A DNA stretch of 24,130 bases from a virus. The notes beneath the pieces are model-generated. The model did not search any database and was not told the origin of the DNA. It was given only the letters and a program-made list of their open reading frames with translations. Position numbers and translations under genes: made by a program. The stretch covers positions 1 to 24,130 of IMG/VR virus record IMGVR_UViG_3300031539_000310. One strand, 5' to 3'. Numbering within the stretch: position 1 is the first letter of the stretch; every line of letters starts with the position of its first letter. Positions 13,035 to 19,666 of this stretch are shown here, piece after piece.

Positions 13035-13298
13035 ATGTCGAAAAACTATCGCGATATTATTAGTCAGATCGGCGCTCACTACACCGAGCCTGGAGAGGAT
13101 TGGGACCAGAACCTGCTTGCCGGCGCCCCCGATGTAGTCAACCGCGCGTGCGCCCTGGGCATCGCCCGGTGGATGGATAACGAGGCGGACGCCGAATGGG
13201 GAGCCGACGCCCGCCACCATGACATTGCACGGGACATACGGGCAACGGTGCGTACAGGAAAGCCCTGCTGGGCGTCGCCGAAAACCGACGCCGAGTAA
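13035..13298 (+). CDS. Unrecognised small protein
   Basis: 87 residues, ATG after AAAGGGGATGAGAC. Acidic and helical, with a 'WMDNEADAEWGADARHHDIARDI' region holding two adjacent His. The His-Asp group could bind metal but no motif is clear. No family recognised. Confidence 0.6.
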   Translation: MSKNYRDIISQIGAHYTEPGEDWDQNLLAGAPDVVNRACALGIARWMDNEADAEWGADARHHDIARDIRATVRTGKPCWASPKTDAE

Positions 13299-13309
13299 CA
13301 TCCCCCGCC

Positions 13310-13341
13310 CCTCCGCGCCTGTCGCCTGACCCGCGCGGGGG
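13310..13341 (+). other. Intergenic hairpin
   Basis: CCTCCGCGC (13310-13318) and GCGCGGGGG (13333-13341) pair over nine positions with one wobble, 41 bases before the next start codon. Confidence 0.45.
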
Positions 13342-13382
13342 GCAACACCTGACCGAGTGGACACAATGAGTAGAAAGGGGAA

Positions 13383-13604
13383 ATGATGAAAGTCCGAATC
13401 ACCCACGACGTGCCCGACAAGTGCCGGAACGACCTTGCCATTGCCAACGACGGCAAGGTCAGCAAACGGCTGGCGACGCGGAAGGAAGTCCTCGTACAGC
13501 TTGACATGATCGTCGATGCCGGATGGGACGATGTAGATATTCTATCGGAAGATGTTCGCAGCGCCGCCTCTCAGCCGACATGGAGCGCGAGGGGCACCAC
13601 CTGA
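13383..13604 (+). CDS. Unrecognised small protein
   Basis: 73 residues; two adjacent ATGs (13383, 13386) follow AAAGGGGAA. The middle (KEVLVQLDMIVDAGWDDVDIL) is a regular helix-strand pattern. No family recognised. The word CACCTGACCGAGT occurs both before the start (13347) and at the stop of this gene, bordering it. Confidence 0.55.
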   Translation: MMKVRITHDVPDKCRNDLAIANDGKVSKRLATRKEVLVQLDMIVDAGWDDVDILSEDVRSAASQPTWSARGTT

Positions 13605-13652
13605 CCGAGTATTTGAGTTGACCGAGTAGACGAACTGAAAGGACGGCAAGCA

Positions 13653-13853
13653 ATGAGTGACCCTGAACCCACCGGCATGCTCTGCAACGACGAGCAAGCG
13701 GTTGAGCAGATCAACTACGACTACTCGATACTGCGCCTTGCCCGCTCCATTGTGGCGAAATGGGGCAAGCGACGCCGATTATCGGCAGATGAACGATTGC
13801 TGCTGGACACGGCGCGCGAGACAATCGCCCGCGCCGAGAAAGGCACCCAATGA
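13653..13853 (+). CDS. Unrecognised helical protein
   Basis: 66 residues, ATG after AAAGGACGG. Residues 20-66 are two helices joined by a short basic turn (KWGKRRRLSADERLLLDTARE). Its stop overlaps the start of a small membrane protein (ATGA). Confidence 0.6.
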   Translation: MSDPEPTGMLCNDEQAVEQINYDYSILRLARSIVAKWGKRRRLSADERLLLDTARETIARAEKGTQ

Positions 13854-13963
13854 CCCGCGCACCATCACCGCTCCAACTCGCCTGCATGTACCTGGCGCTG
13901 GCCGTGCTCGCCCTGTGGCTGGCGGCGCTGGTTGTCGGCGCGGTGTGGCGGTGGATTTTCTGA
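13850..13963 (+). CDS. 37-residue membrane protein
   Basis: ATGA overlap with the previous gene. A single hydrophobic segment spans residues 9-33 (about LACMYLALAVLALWLAALVV), flanked by Arg at residue 3 and Trp-Arg-Trp near the end. It should insert in the inner membrane. A holin-like or toxin-like effect is possible from size alone. No homology seen. Confidence 0.6.
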   Translation: MTRAPSPLQLACMYLALAVLALWLAALVVGAVWRWIF

Positions 13964-14023
13964 CTGAACTTGAACTACCGCTCTGTGCCAATCCCGACAC
14001 CTCGATCGGGTAACGGGGCGAAT

Positions 14024-14074
14024 GGCCGACCGGCGCGGCTAGAATTGTCTTTTCCCCTAGTCGCGTCGGCGGCC
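14024..14074 (+). other. 18-bp intergenic hairpin
   Basis: Arms 14024-14042 and 14057-14074 pair over 18 positions with one bulged A and two wobbles, with a 14-base loop. It ends 20 bases before the next ATG. It is the longest hairpin in the 9-14 kb series. There is no U-run. Confidence 0.6.
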
Positions 14075-14094
14075 GCTATTTATGAAAGGAACAA

Positions 14095-14409
14095 ATGATG
14101 GCGAAATACGGAGAACCGTGGCGTATTGACTCCAGTATGTGTGGCGACTATATCCAGACAGACACCGGAGCCGTTGCCTCTATCCACCAAATGGATCGGG
14201 CAGAACGCGCGATTGCCTGCGCCAACGCCCTTGCCGGCGTGAAGAATCCGGGGGCGATACCGGAAGTGATTGGAGTCCTGACGTTGACCGCGCACGGGAG
14301 TCATGACCCGTTCTGCCCTATCGCTAGCGGTTTTGGCGACAAGTGCATCTGCCATGTGGGTAAGGCGCGCGCCGCCCTCGCCAAACTCGACGAGGAGCCG
14401 AAGCCATGA
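14095..14409 (+). CDS. Conserved-looking phage protein of unknown role
   Basis: 104 residues, double ATG at 14095/14098 after AAAGGAACAA. The phrase 'RAERAIACANALAGV' (35-49) resembles a motif often seen in small phage hypothetical proteins that also begin 'YGEPWRID'. Four cysteines in the C-terminal half (FCPIAS..., CICHVG) might bind metal. No function is known to me. It leads a coupled set of three genes. Confidence 0.65.
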   Translation: MMAKYGEPWRIDSSMCGDYIQTDTGAVASIHQMDRAERAIACANALAGVKNPGAIPEVIGVLTLTAHGSHDPFCPIASGFGDKCICHVGKARAALAKLDEEPKP

Positions 14410-14639
14410 AAGTCAAGTCATTTAAGATCGTGCGAAAGATTGCCTACGTCGAGTTGGAGTCTGAAACGCTCCGCGAGGCTCGACAACTGCGCGAACTCTC
14501 CGGGTCATGGAGTGGCGTACCGCTGCCTGAACCACATCGCGGGAACAAGATTGTCCTGATGGCGAAGGTGCCCTTTGGGAAATACCCGGTGCCTCGCGTT
14601 CGACACCTAACGTCAATCGACAGAAAGGAAGCCAAATGA
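14406..14639 (+). CDS. Unrecognised basic protein
   Basis: 77 residues, ATGA overlap with the gene before. Strongly basic, with a strand-rich start (KVKSFKIVRKIAYVELES) and basic residues throughout, so nucleic-acid binding is plausible. No family recognised. Confidence 0.6.
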   Translation: MKVKSFKIVRKIAYVELESETLREARQLRELSGSWSGVPLPEPHRGNKIVLMAKVPFGKYPVPRVRHLTSIDRKEAK

Positions 14640-14839
14640 CCGATGAACAGCAGACCCCCACCCCCTACTTTCTCGACGGCTGGTGCCAATGCCAGCGATG
14701 TGGGCACGAGTGGCGCCCCCTCAAGCGACCCGAAAACATTATCGCCTGCCCCAGGTGCCATTCCTTCAAGTGGCGCGTTCCCAAAGCGGACAACCGCTCC
14801 CCGTTCTCAAAAGAGGGCGACGCGAAAGATTCCGCTTGA
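14636..14839 (+). CDS. Zinc-ribbon protein
   Basis: 67 residues, ATGA overlap, AAAGGAAG upstream. A rubredoxin-like or zinc-ribbon pair: C17/C19/C22 in CQCQRCGHEW and C38/C41 in CPRCHSFKW. The pattern 'CxRCGHEW...CPRC..FKW' is typical of small phage zinc ribbons. The stop codon is inside the -35 of the promoter at 14836. Confidence 0.75.
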   Translation: MTDEQQTPTPYFLDGWCQCQRCGHEWRPLKRPENIIACPRCHSFKWRVPKADNRSPFSKEGDAKDSA

Positions 14840-14863
14840 CTTTTGGAAATCATGTGTCATAAT
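14836..14863 (+). promoter_or_regulatory. Sigma-70-like promoter
   Basis: TTGACT (14836-14841), 16-base spacer, CATAAT (14858-14863): five of six consensus bases in each box. Predicted start near 14870. It drives the short unit ending in the terminator at 14945-14995. Confidence 0.7.
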
Positions 14864-14868
14864 GCTTG

Positions 14869-14995
14869 TAGAGGGGCGCAACGCCCTTCAAGGAGTAGCA
14901 AAATGGCTCGTTGGTCACGCGAGTGGTCAGTTCAGCGCAGAATTGGGGCAGCCGTGGATTCCGCGAGGTTTCCAGTGACCCGGCTGCCCCTTTTT
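14869..14995 (+). ncRNA. Small RNA or attenuated leader of about 125 bases
   Basis: Between promoter and terminator. It begins with hairpin GGGCG-CAA-CGCCC (14874-14886), then a clear ribosome site AAGGAG (14890-14895) seven bases before an ATG at 14903. The frame from this ATG (MARWSREWSVQRRIG...) runs through the terminator hairpin and overlaps the next gene, so full-length translation is doubtful. Ribosomes on this frame would cover the terminator. Either a trans-acting small RNA or a leader peptide controlling read-through into the gene at 15160 fits. No other gene lies in 14840-15159. A weak AT-rich promoter-like stretch (TATAAA at 15035) follows. Confidence 0.55.
14945..14995 (+). terminator. 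Rho-independent terminator
   Basis: GGGGCAGCCG (14945-14954) and CGGCTGCCCC (14981-14990), perfect 10 bp, directly followed by TTTTT. The 26-base loop contains a further TGGA/TCCA pairing. Confidence 0.8.
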
Positions 14996-15159
14996 GCGCC
15001 CCGTCCATTCCCCTTTCCAGGTTTTTTTGCCGCCTATAAATATACATTATCGGACGTTATCAGGGAAGTCCGTCTAAGAACCATCAGCCGAGGACGGGCA
15101 ATTCTTCGTAGCCCATGCCCTCCACGAAACCGAGATTATCGGTACAAGGAGGTCTCAAC

Positions 15160-15660
15160 ATGGGAACTTACTGGGTATTACAACCGGAACTGCCCCGCCA
15201 TATCGCCAATCTGCTGCCCGAGTTTTCCATCCATCCCTACGCAATACTGGCACAAGCCGAGCAAGGTCATTGTCTCGGTCTTATCCATTGCGAGAGTCAC
15301 GCGCTCGCCGAATGCGGCCACGAAGTCTGGCTCGATTTCCACTATTTGCAAACTTGCGGGCGTGGCTATTACCGCGAAATCATGCCTGAAATGCTTGAGG
15401 CGGATTGCAAGATATGCCAAGAGACGGTTTACGTCCCCCATAGGCAATATGATGTGTTGCTCCACAATGGCGAGGAACGTGAACTTGATGTCGTTAGAAC
15501 TGCAACTTTACTGTATGCTATCGAGGATTATTGGGCTGGCGCTCAACGCGAGAACCTATGGCGTTGGTCGATAAGGCCGGCGCTGGACAACGGAACTAAG
15601 GATGGTCAGGGTAATGGACAACCCAGTCAGGCACACGGACGTGACCCGCCGTTCACTTAA
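15160..15660 (+). CDS. Unrecognised protein with several Cys/His
   Basis: 166 residues from the ATG at 15160, which has a perfect AAGGAGG. The frame is open further upstream from 15115, but without a ribosome site. Cysteines at 38, 44, 52, 66, 83 and 86 and several histidines (HCESH, ECGHE) suggest a metal-binding part in the first 95 residues. The C-terminal 40 residues are polar and probably disordered. No family recognised. A strong terminator follows 38 bases after the stop. Confidence 0.7.
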   Translation: MGTYWVLQPELPRHIANLLPEFSIHPYAILAQAEQGHCLGLIHCESHALAECGHEVWLDFHYLQTCGRGYYREIMPEMLEADCKICQETVYVPHRQYDVLLHNGEERELDVVRTATLLYAIEDYWAGAQRENLWRWSIRPALDNGTKDGQGNGQPSQAHGRDPPFT

Positions 15661-15698
15661 CGCGGCAGCAATAATCCTCAGCGATAATGCCCCTTTCC

Positions 15699-15765
15699 CC
15701 CCACCGCTGGCGACGCGAGGTCAAAGCTATCCGGCCTTGCCCGCGGGCGGTGGGGTTTTTGTTTT
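15699..15765 (+). terminator. Rho-independent terminator
   Basis: CCCCACCGC (15699-15707) and GCGGTGGGG (15747-15755), perfect 9 bp, followed by TTTTTGTTTT. The loop is 39 bases. It closes the unit containing the gene at 15160. Confidence 0.8.
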
Positions 15766-15766
15766 C

Positions 15767-15871
15767 ATCGGGGCGCACGGCGCACCAGTTACGAGGAGCA
15801 ATGTACTCCACGGACGATTTCTACGCTGGCTAAGCAACAGGGATGTGCGACCGCGCGCCCCGATTATTTTT
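15767..15871 (+). ncRNA. Second terminator-like hairpin, attenuator or small RNA
   Basis: ATCGGGGCGC (15767-15776) and GCGCCCCGAT (15855-15864), perfect 10 bp around a 78-base loop, then TATTTTT. The loop holds a small hairpin GGAG/CTCC and a 10-codon ORF (15801-15833, MYSTDDFYAG) with GAGGAG only two bases upstream. It ends about 30 bases before the ParB start, too close for a promoter in between, so termination here must be conditional if the ParB operon is read through. Confidence 0.55.
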
Positions 15872-15902
15872 CCGTGTAGATAAGCGGAACAAGGAGAAGA
15901 AT

Positions 15903-16736
15903 GTGTCTCCCAAAATCGACCCCGAATTTCAGGCATTGATTCCGCCCCTCTCCGAAGAAGAACGCGCACAACTCGAAGCAAACCTCGTGAAGGACGGTTG
16001 CCGCGATCCTCTCGTCGTTTGGGCGGGGCACGACATCCTCCTCGACGGCCACACGCGGCTTGAGATTTGCACTCGGCGAGGAATCGACTTCAAGACGGTC
16101 GAGATTCAACTGGCCGACCGGGAAGCCGCGGCGGACTGGATTGACTGCAACCAACTTGGCAGGCGGAATCTCAAGCCCGATCAGATGACCATGCTGATAG
16201 GACGGAGATACAACAGAGCGAAGAAAGCGGTTCCAAATCCGCAGGGTATCGGTGGCAAGTCGGGGAAGATTGTTAAGGATCAAAATGATCCCCAACAAAC
16301 GACCGCTGACCGCCTCGCCAAAGAGCACGGCGTCTCTGCCCCTACGGTCAAACGTGCCGGTGCCTTTGTCGCCGCCGTCGAGAAGCTGAAGGAGATCGAC
16401 CCTGACATCGAGAAGAAGGTCATGGCCGGAACCGCGCCGCCCAAGGCCGCCGTCGTCGAGGCCGCCAAACTGGTTGACGAGAAACCGGAGGCGGCCAAGA
16501 CCCTACTCGAAAAACCAAAGCCCGCGATAAAGCACCCTAAAGTAGCCAAACCCGCCGTACGCGGCTCGTGGGAGAACACGCGGAATCTAGAAGATACACT
16601 CAAACAGATCAAAGACATCATCGCCGAGATCGCCGATCTCCATCCTGAAAAATCAACCCGACACCGGATAACGGATTTGGCTCGTGATATTGTGAAGGCC
16701 CTGGAACGCCTTATTTCTCGAATTGAAAAGGAGTAA
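15903..16736 (+). CDS. ParB-domain protein
   Basis: 277 residues. The start is GTG at 15903, six bases after AAGGAG. An ATG two bases earlier is out of frame. Residues 14-105 form a ParB/Srx-type N-terminal domain: GCRDPLVVW, ILLDGHTRLEIC with the D48-G-H50 signature, and DCNQLGRRNLKPDQ. Residues 133-152 (TADRLAKEHGVSAPTVKRAG) are a helix-turn-helix that would bind DNA. The rest is helical and basic. ParB-fold proteins act in partition, gene regulation or as nucleases or CTPases. A regulator or partition-like role is likely here. No ParA is present. The next gene follows after six bases. Confidence 0.82.
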   Translation: MSPKIDPEFQALIPPLSEEERAQLEANLVKDGCRDPLVVWAGHDILLDGHTRLEICTRRGIDFKTVEIQLADREAAADWIDCNQLGRRNLKPDQMTMLIGRRYNRAKKAVPNPQGIGGKSGKIVKDQNDPQQTTADRLAKEHGVSAPTVKRAGAFVAAVEKLKEIDPDIEKKVMAGTAPPKAAVVEAAKLVDEKPEAAKTLLEKPKPAIKHPKVAKPAVRGSWENTRNLEDTLKQIKDIIAEIADLHPEKSTRHRITDLARDIVKALERLISRIEKE

Positions 16737-16742
16737 TAGAAG

Positions 16743-17600
16743 ATGTACAAGTTGACTATGGCTCGACAGATTGAAGTACCCCCTCACAAAGCGGAGGCGC
16801 TACTTCAAATGAATACGTTTGCCGGGCAACGTCCAAAGTCTCCTCGCACTGTGGATTGCTATGCCTCGCTTATGAAAGACGGCAGATTCCGAGTGGCCGA
16901 GATCGCTGTGGTCGAAATGCCAAACGGAACTCGTTATCTGATGAACGGCCAACAGACATGCCAAGCAGGAATTATATCGCAGGTGACCTTCAAGGCATCG
17001 TACCAAGAGTACTCCTGCGAGACCGATCAAGACCTTTGGCAACTATACGGTTCCTTCGATACTTATCGCGGACGCACTGAGGCCAATATCATGCTAGCGG
17101 CGCGAGGACTATTCCAAAATGCCGAGCTCCACGAGATTCCCGTACGTGTGCTGCAGCAATCTGCGGCGGCGCTTCTGTACCTTGGCAACGACAGATTGCC
17201 TCGTTTTAATGAGAGAACGTTGACAAAAACGGACAAGGCAAATCTCGCTGACCAGCACAAAGACGAGGTTCTTCTCATCAATCAGTACACCGCAGTGGCC
17301 AGCATCTCGTTGAAGGTCGCGGTGGTCGCGGCGTTGCTCGCCACATTCCGCAAGAACCCCGACAAGGCGCGGCCGTTCTGGGATCGTGTCCTGATCGGCG
17401 ATCACCTTGAACGGGGCACCCCGCAATACCACCTCCACAGATTTCTCGCATCGCCGGGAGCATCGGTCAACGGCGGACTCAAGGGGCATACCATCAGATA
17501 CAAGACGTGCATCGCGTGGTGGAATTCGTTCATCGACGGCGGAACGCGCAAGACGGTGAAAGTCGAAGCCATGAAGACACTGCCGGAAGTCAAAGGATGA
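16743..17600 (+). CDS. ParB/DGQHR-like protein
   Basis: 285 residues, ATG six bases after the ParB stop, with AAGGAG in the end of that gene. Residues 32-110 resemble the phage ParB-like family with an NGQHS/T core: 'KDGRFRVAEIAVVEMPNG' then YLMNGQQTCQAGI (66-77) and LYGSFDTYRGR (about 100-110). In this copy the His of NGQH is Gln. DGQHR-type domains occur in DndB and in many phage proteins of unknown role. The C-terminal half is helical. Its pairing with a ParB gene suggests a joint role. Confidence 0.65.
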   Translation: MYKLTMARQIEVPPHKAEALLQMNTFAGQRPKSPRTVDCYASLMKDGRFRVAEIAVVEMPNGTRYLMNGQQTCQAGIISQVTFKASYQEYSCETDQDLWQLYGSFDTYRGRTEANIMLAARGLFQNAELHEIPVRVLQQSAAALLYLGNDRLPRFNERTLTKTDKANLADQHKDEVLLINQYTAVASISLKVAVVAALLATFRKNPDKARPFWDRVLIGDHLERGTPQYHLHRFLASPGASVNGGLKGHTIRYKTCIAWWNSFIDGGTRKTVKVEAMKTLPEVKG

Positions 17601-17609
17601 AGGAGAATC

Positions 17610-17828
17610 ATGGACAAGTTTGAGAGTCGCGCTCAACGGATTGAGCACAACTGCAAGCCGCGCGTTTGCCTGAGTTGCGGGGCGAAGTTCGCATCTGAGG
17701 GCCCGTGGAACCGCACCTGTCTGACGTGCGCGGACGCGACCGCAGGATTCGGGAGTCCCACGTCCATCTCGGTGCGCGATGCCCACACGCTGCGGGAGCT
17801 TGAGAAGCAGGGAGTTTACCTGACATGA
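17610..17828 (+). CDS. Small zinc-ribbon protein
   Basis: 72 residues, ATG after AAGGAGAATC. Four cysteines C20-x2-C23-x13-C37-x2-C40 in 'VCLSCGAKFASEGPWNRTC'. The same spacing and the 'GPxNRxC' core recur in the interrupted gene at 20030-20149, so the two are relatives. This family is common in phage genomes as a small DNA-binding zinc protein. The exact role is unknown. Confidence 0.78.
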   Translation: MDKFESRAQRIEHNCKPRVCLSCGAKFASEGPWNRTCLTCADATAGFGSPTSISVRDAHTLRELEKQGVYLT

Positions 17829-18145
17829 TGACTATTGGCGAGATCGTCTGGTTTGAGGACGTGGTACATGGCGAGTTGCGCTACACGCCGGGCCAAGTCG
17901 AGAAGGTGTTGGTCGAGTCGGACATCCCTCGCTACACGGTGAGGCGAGCAACGGGCGTCATCGAGTATCGGGTGCATGACAATCAGATCGTGAAACTCGA
18001 TGAGACGTGGACGCTTGGCGAGTTGCGTTCGATTGAGGTTGCACTTGCCGAGTTTCGACGCCGCAAGATGACCGTTGAGACAAAACTGGTGGCACTCGAA
18101 AGCTGGAGCGATTGGCTGGTAATGCACAAGGAGCAGGCGCCATGA
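17825..18145 (+). CDS. Unrecognised protein
   Basis: 106 residues, ATGA overlap with the zinc-ribbon gene. N-terminal half strand-rich (TIGEIVWFEDVVHGELRYTPG, YTVRRATGVIEYRVHDNQ), like a small beta barrel, then a helical C-terminus with 'ELRSIEVALAEFRRRK'. No family recognised. Confidence 0.65.
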   Translation: MMTIGEIVWFEDVVHGELRYTPGQVEKVLVESDIPRYTVRRATGVIEYRVHDNQIVKLDETWTLGELRSIEVALAEFRRRKMTVETKLVALESWSDWLVMHKEQAP

Positions 18146-18312
18146 TTGACAAGTTCTTCGGCGTTCTGATGGCCGTTGCACTCACCATGTTCATCTTTGG
18201 CACCATCTTCAATACGCTTTCCCTTCAATGGCGGGTCGAGAAGTTGGAAGGTCAAGTGACCGCGCTTCAAATGAGGATCGAACTGCACGAAGCAAAGGAG
18301 CAGCAGAAATGA
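18142..18312 (+). CDS. 56-residue membrane protein with coiled coil
   Basis: ATG at 18142, ATGA overlap, AAGGAG upstream. One membrane segment (residues 5-23, FFGVLMAVALTMFIFGTIF), then a charged helix (33-54, RVEKLEGQVTALQMRIELHE). The layout, a short anchor plus coiled coil, fits an inner-membrane lysis accessory or spanin-like protein, but no partner is visible nearby. Confidence 0.65.
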   Translation: MIDKFFGVLMAVALTMFIFGTIFNTLSLQWRVEKLEGQVTALQMRIELHEAKEQQK

Positions 18313-18524
18313 GCAAGGACAGCATACTCGGAAAATTGACGCTCGGCGAGGTGATCGAGATCGAGGCGGAAGTCATGCGCGGCGCGGGCAACGATCCCGA
18401 AAAGCTGCAAATCTGCCGCGAACTTGTCCTCTCGCACCTCGCGGATATCCAACTGGCAATGGGCATCCGTAATCCGCTCGTCGCCTATCTGATGAGGATC
18501 GCCCGACAGGAGGTAATAGGATGA
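18309..18524 (+). CDS. Unrecognised small protein
   Basis: 71 residues, ATG at 18309 (ATGA overlap). Acidic, helical (LGEVIEIEAEVMRGAGND, LAMGIRNPLVAYLMRIARQ). The longer frame upstream overlaps the previous gene and is ignored. It may be a tail-assembly-like small protein, but nothing supports a specific call. Confidence 0.6.
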   Translation: MSKDSILGKLTLGEVIEIEAEVMRGAGNDPEKLQICRELVLSHLADIQLAMGIRNPLVAYLMRIARQEVIG

Positions 18525-18859
18525 GCAAGATAATCAACCCCCGCAACCTCAAACACGCCACGCCCGAACAGGTGGCCGCCGCACAGCGCGGAGAACTCGC
18601 GGGCATGCCGCTGGACGTGAATGCGGCGCTCTCCAATCACATGCGGATGGCCGCCAATCTGTTGATGGTTGCCATGAAGGGCGGCCAGATACCCGACGTG
18701 CAGACCGTGGTGCGACTCCATATGCTCACCGGACAGGCAATGAGCAATATCATAGCTACCCAACTCCAGATGCAGCAGAACGCGGCACAGGCCCCCGCCG
18801 AGACGCCCAAGATCGTGACGCCCGGCAGTGCGAGCGGGAAGGGAGAGCCGCAATGCTGA
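18521..18859 (+). CDS. Unrecognised helical protein
   Basis: 112 residues, ATGA overlap. Middle part is Met/Ala-rich and helical (NHMRMAANLLMVAMKGG, VVRLHMLTGQAMSNI), the end is a disordered Gln/Ala/Pro tail. No family recognised. Confidence 0.6.
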   Translation: MSKIINPRNLKHATPEQVAAAQRGELAGMPLDVNAALSNHMRMAANLLMVAMKGGQIPDVQTVVRLHMLTGQAMSNIIATQLQMQQNAAQAPAETPKIVTPGSASGKGEPQC

Positions 18860-18954
18860 GAGCAATAATCGCGCTTGTCGTGCTGTTTCTGCTGCTGCGC
18901 TACGGCTACATTGCCAGCGCGGTTTTCGATAGTGTCGGCGGGTTCAGTTGGTGA
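18853..18954 (+). CDS. 33-residue membrane protein
   Basis: ATG at 18853 overlaps the end of the previous gene by 7 bases, after GGGAGAG. A hydrophobic helix spans residues 3-17 (RAIIALVVLFLLLRY). It is the last gene before the structured non-coding stretch. Too small for homology to decide. Confidence 0.5.
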   Translation: MLRAIIALVVLFLLLRYGYIASAVFDSVGGFSW

Positions 18955-19429
18955 TAACCGAGGCCACGGATATGGCCGGGTGCGGCCTTTAGACTTTTTC
19001 CTCCGCGCCCGGCCAGGGCCTCGGATGCTCTTTGAAATCGTGCCGGCCCGCGAGCCGTCTGCAAGACAGCCGCGCAAAGGTTTGCCCTCGGCGAGCGGGA
19101 ATGAACGCTGACGGGGGGTTGCGGGCCGGCTTGATCTTTGATGCGGTGCAGGGCGATAGGGGCACCTTATTCGTGGCTAAGCCAGCCAGCAGGAAACGGG
19201 GGCACCTAAGTGGCTCTAAGAAGGAAACAATCCTGCCCCTGCACCGCTTGATTTTCGTGCGGCAGAGCGTCCTGCCCCATGACGCATTAAACCGGGCGGC
19301 AGTCAGGAACTGCCAAGCACCCTTGGGTGGCTAACCGGCGCGAGGAGGTCTTCGACGCCGGGACAGAAACCAGCACGAGCGCAATCGTGCCTGCCGCACG
19401 ATAAACTTTGACGTTACGGAGAATTTGAC
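18955..19429 (+). ncRNA. Large structured non-coding RNA candidate
   Basis: 475 bases without a credible gene. It contains three nested perfect stems and a terminal switch. Stem A: CCGAGGCC (18958-18965) with GGCCTCGG (19017-19024), enclosing a 12-bp stem 18974-18985/19003-19014 with a 17-base loop. Stem B: GCCGGCCCGC (19042-19051) with GCGGGCCGGC (19121-19130). Stem C: GCGGTGCAGGG (19143-19153) with CCCTGCACCGC (19237-19247). Inside C are two copies of GGGGCACCT (19159, 19199), two of AGGAAAC (19191, 19222) and two TCCTGCCCC (19231, 19270) whose TGCCCC pairs with GGGGCA. Each CACC is followed by a short hairpin and GTGGCTAA or a variant, also at 19317-19334. No U-run ends it. Confidence 0.6.
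19373..19401 (+). promoter_or_regulatory. Three-part RNA switch before the gene at 19430
   Basis: GCACGA (19373-19378), TCGTGC (19385-19390), GCACGA (19396-19401). The middle word can pair with either neighbour but not both, giving two alternative 6-bp hairpins with loops of 6 and 5 bases. It lies 15 bases before the GGAG of the gene at 19430. A translational switch or protein site is likely. Confidence 0.5.
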
Positions 19430-19666
19430 ATGCCGAAACAGATTGACCCCATAATCGAGTGTGCGCGCGAGATTGCCGCGAGCGAGATATGCTGCGTGGG
19501 GACGTTCGCGTGGCGGGCGCAGGTCGTCGAGAAGGTGCTGCGCAAGTGGTTCGGCGCCAAGATGCCCGCGCCCGACGTGGAGCATATTGCCCGCCGTGAC
19601 GCGCAGGAAAAGTACCACAGCGCCGTGGCCGATTTCCACGAGAAGCGCGCGGAGATGGACAAGTGA
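19430..19666 (+). CDS. Unrecognised small protein
   Basis: 78 residues, ATG after GGAGAATTTGAC. Two helices (IIECAREIAASEICCVGTF, AWRAQVVEKVLRKWFG) and a charged C-terminus. Three cysteines without a metal-site pattern. It is the first gene after the structured RNA and may be controlled by the switch at 19373-19401. Confidence 0.62.
   Translation: MPKQIDPIIECAREIAASEICCVGTFAWRAQVVEKVLRKWFGAKMPAPDVEHIARRDAQEKYHSAVADFHEKRAEMDK

Noticed and set aside
14843-15574. 243-residue frame overlapping the leader and the gene at 15160
   Set aside because: Its long part is in the wrong frame relative to the well-supported gene at 15160, and it crosses a strong terminator. Only the short start at 14903 is kept as a possible leader peptide.
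19032-19334. 100-residue frame in the structured RNA region
   Set aside because: TTG start without a ribosome site, basic low-quality composition, and its DNA is taken up by stems B and C.
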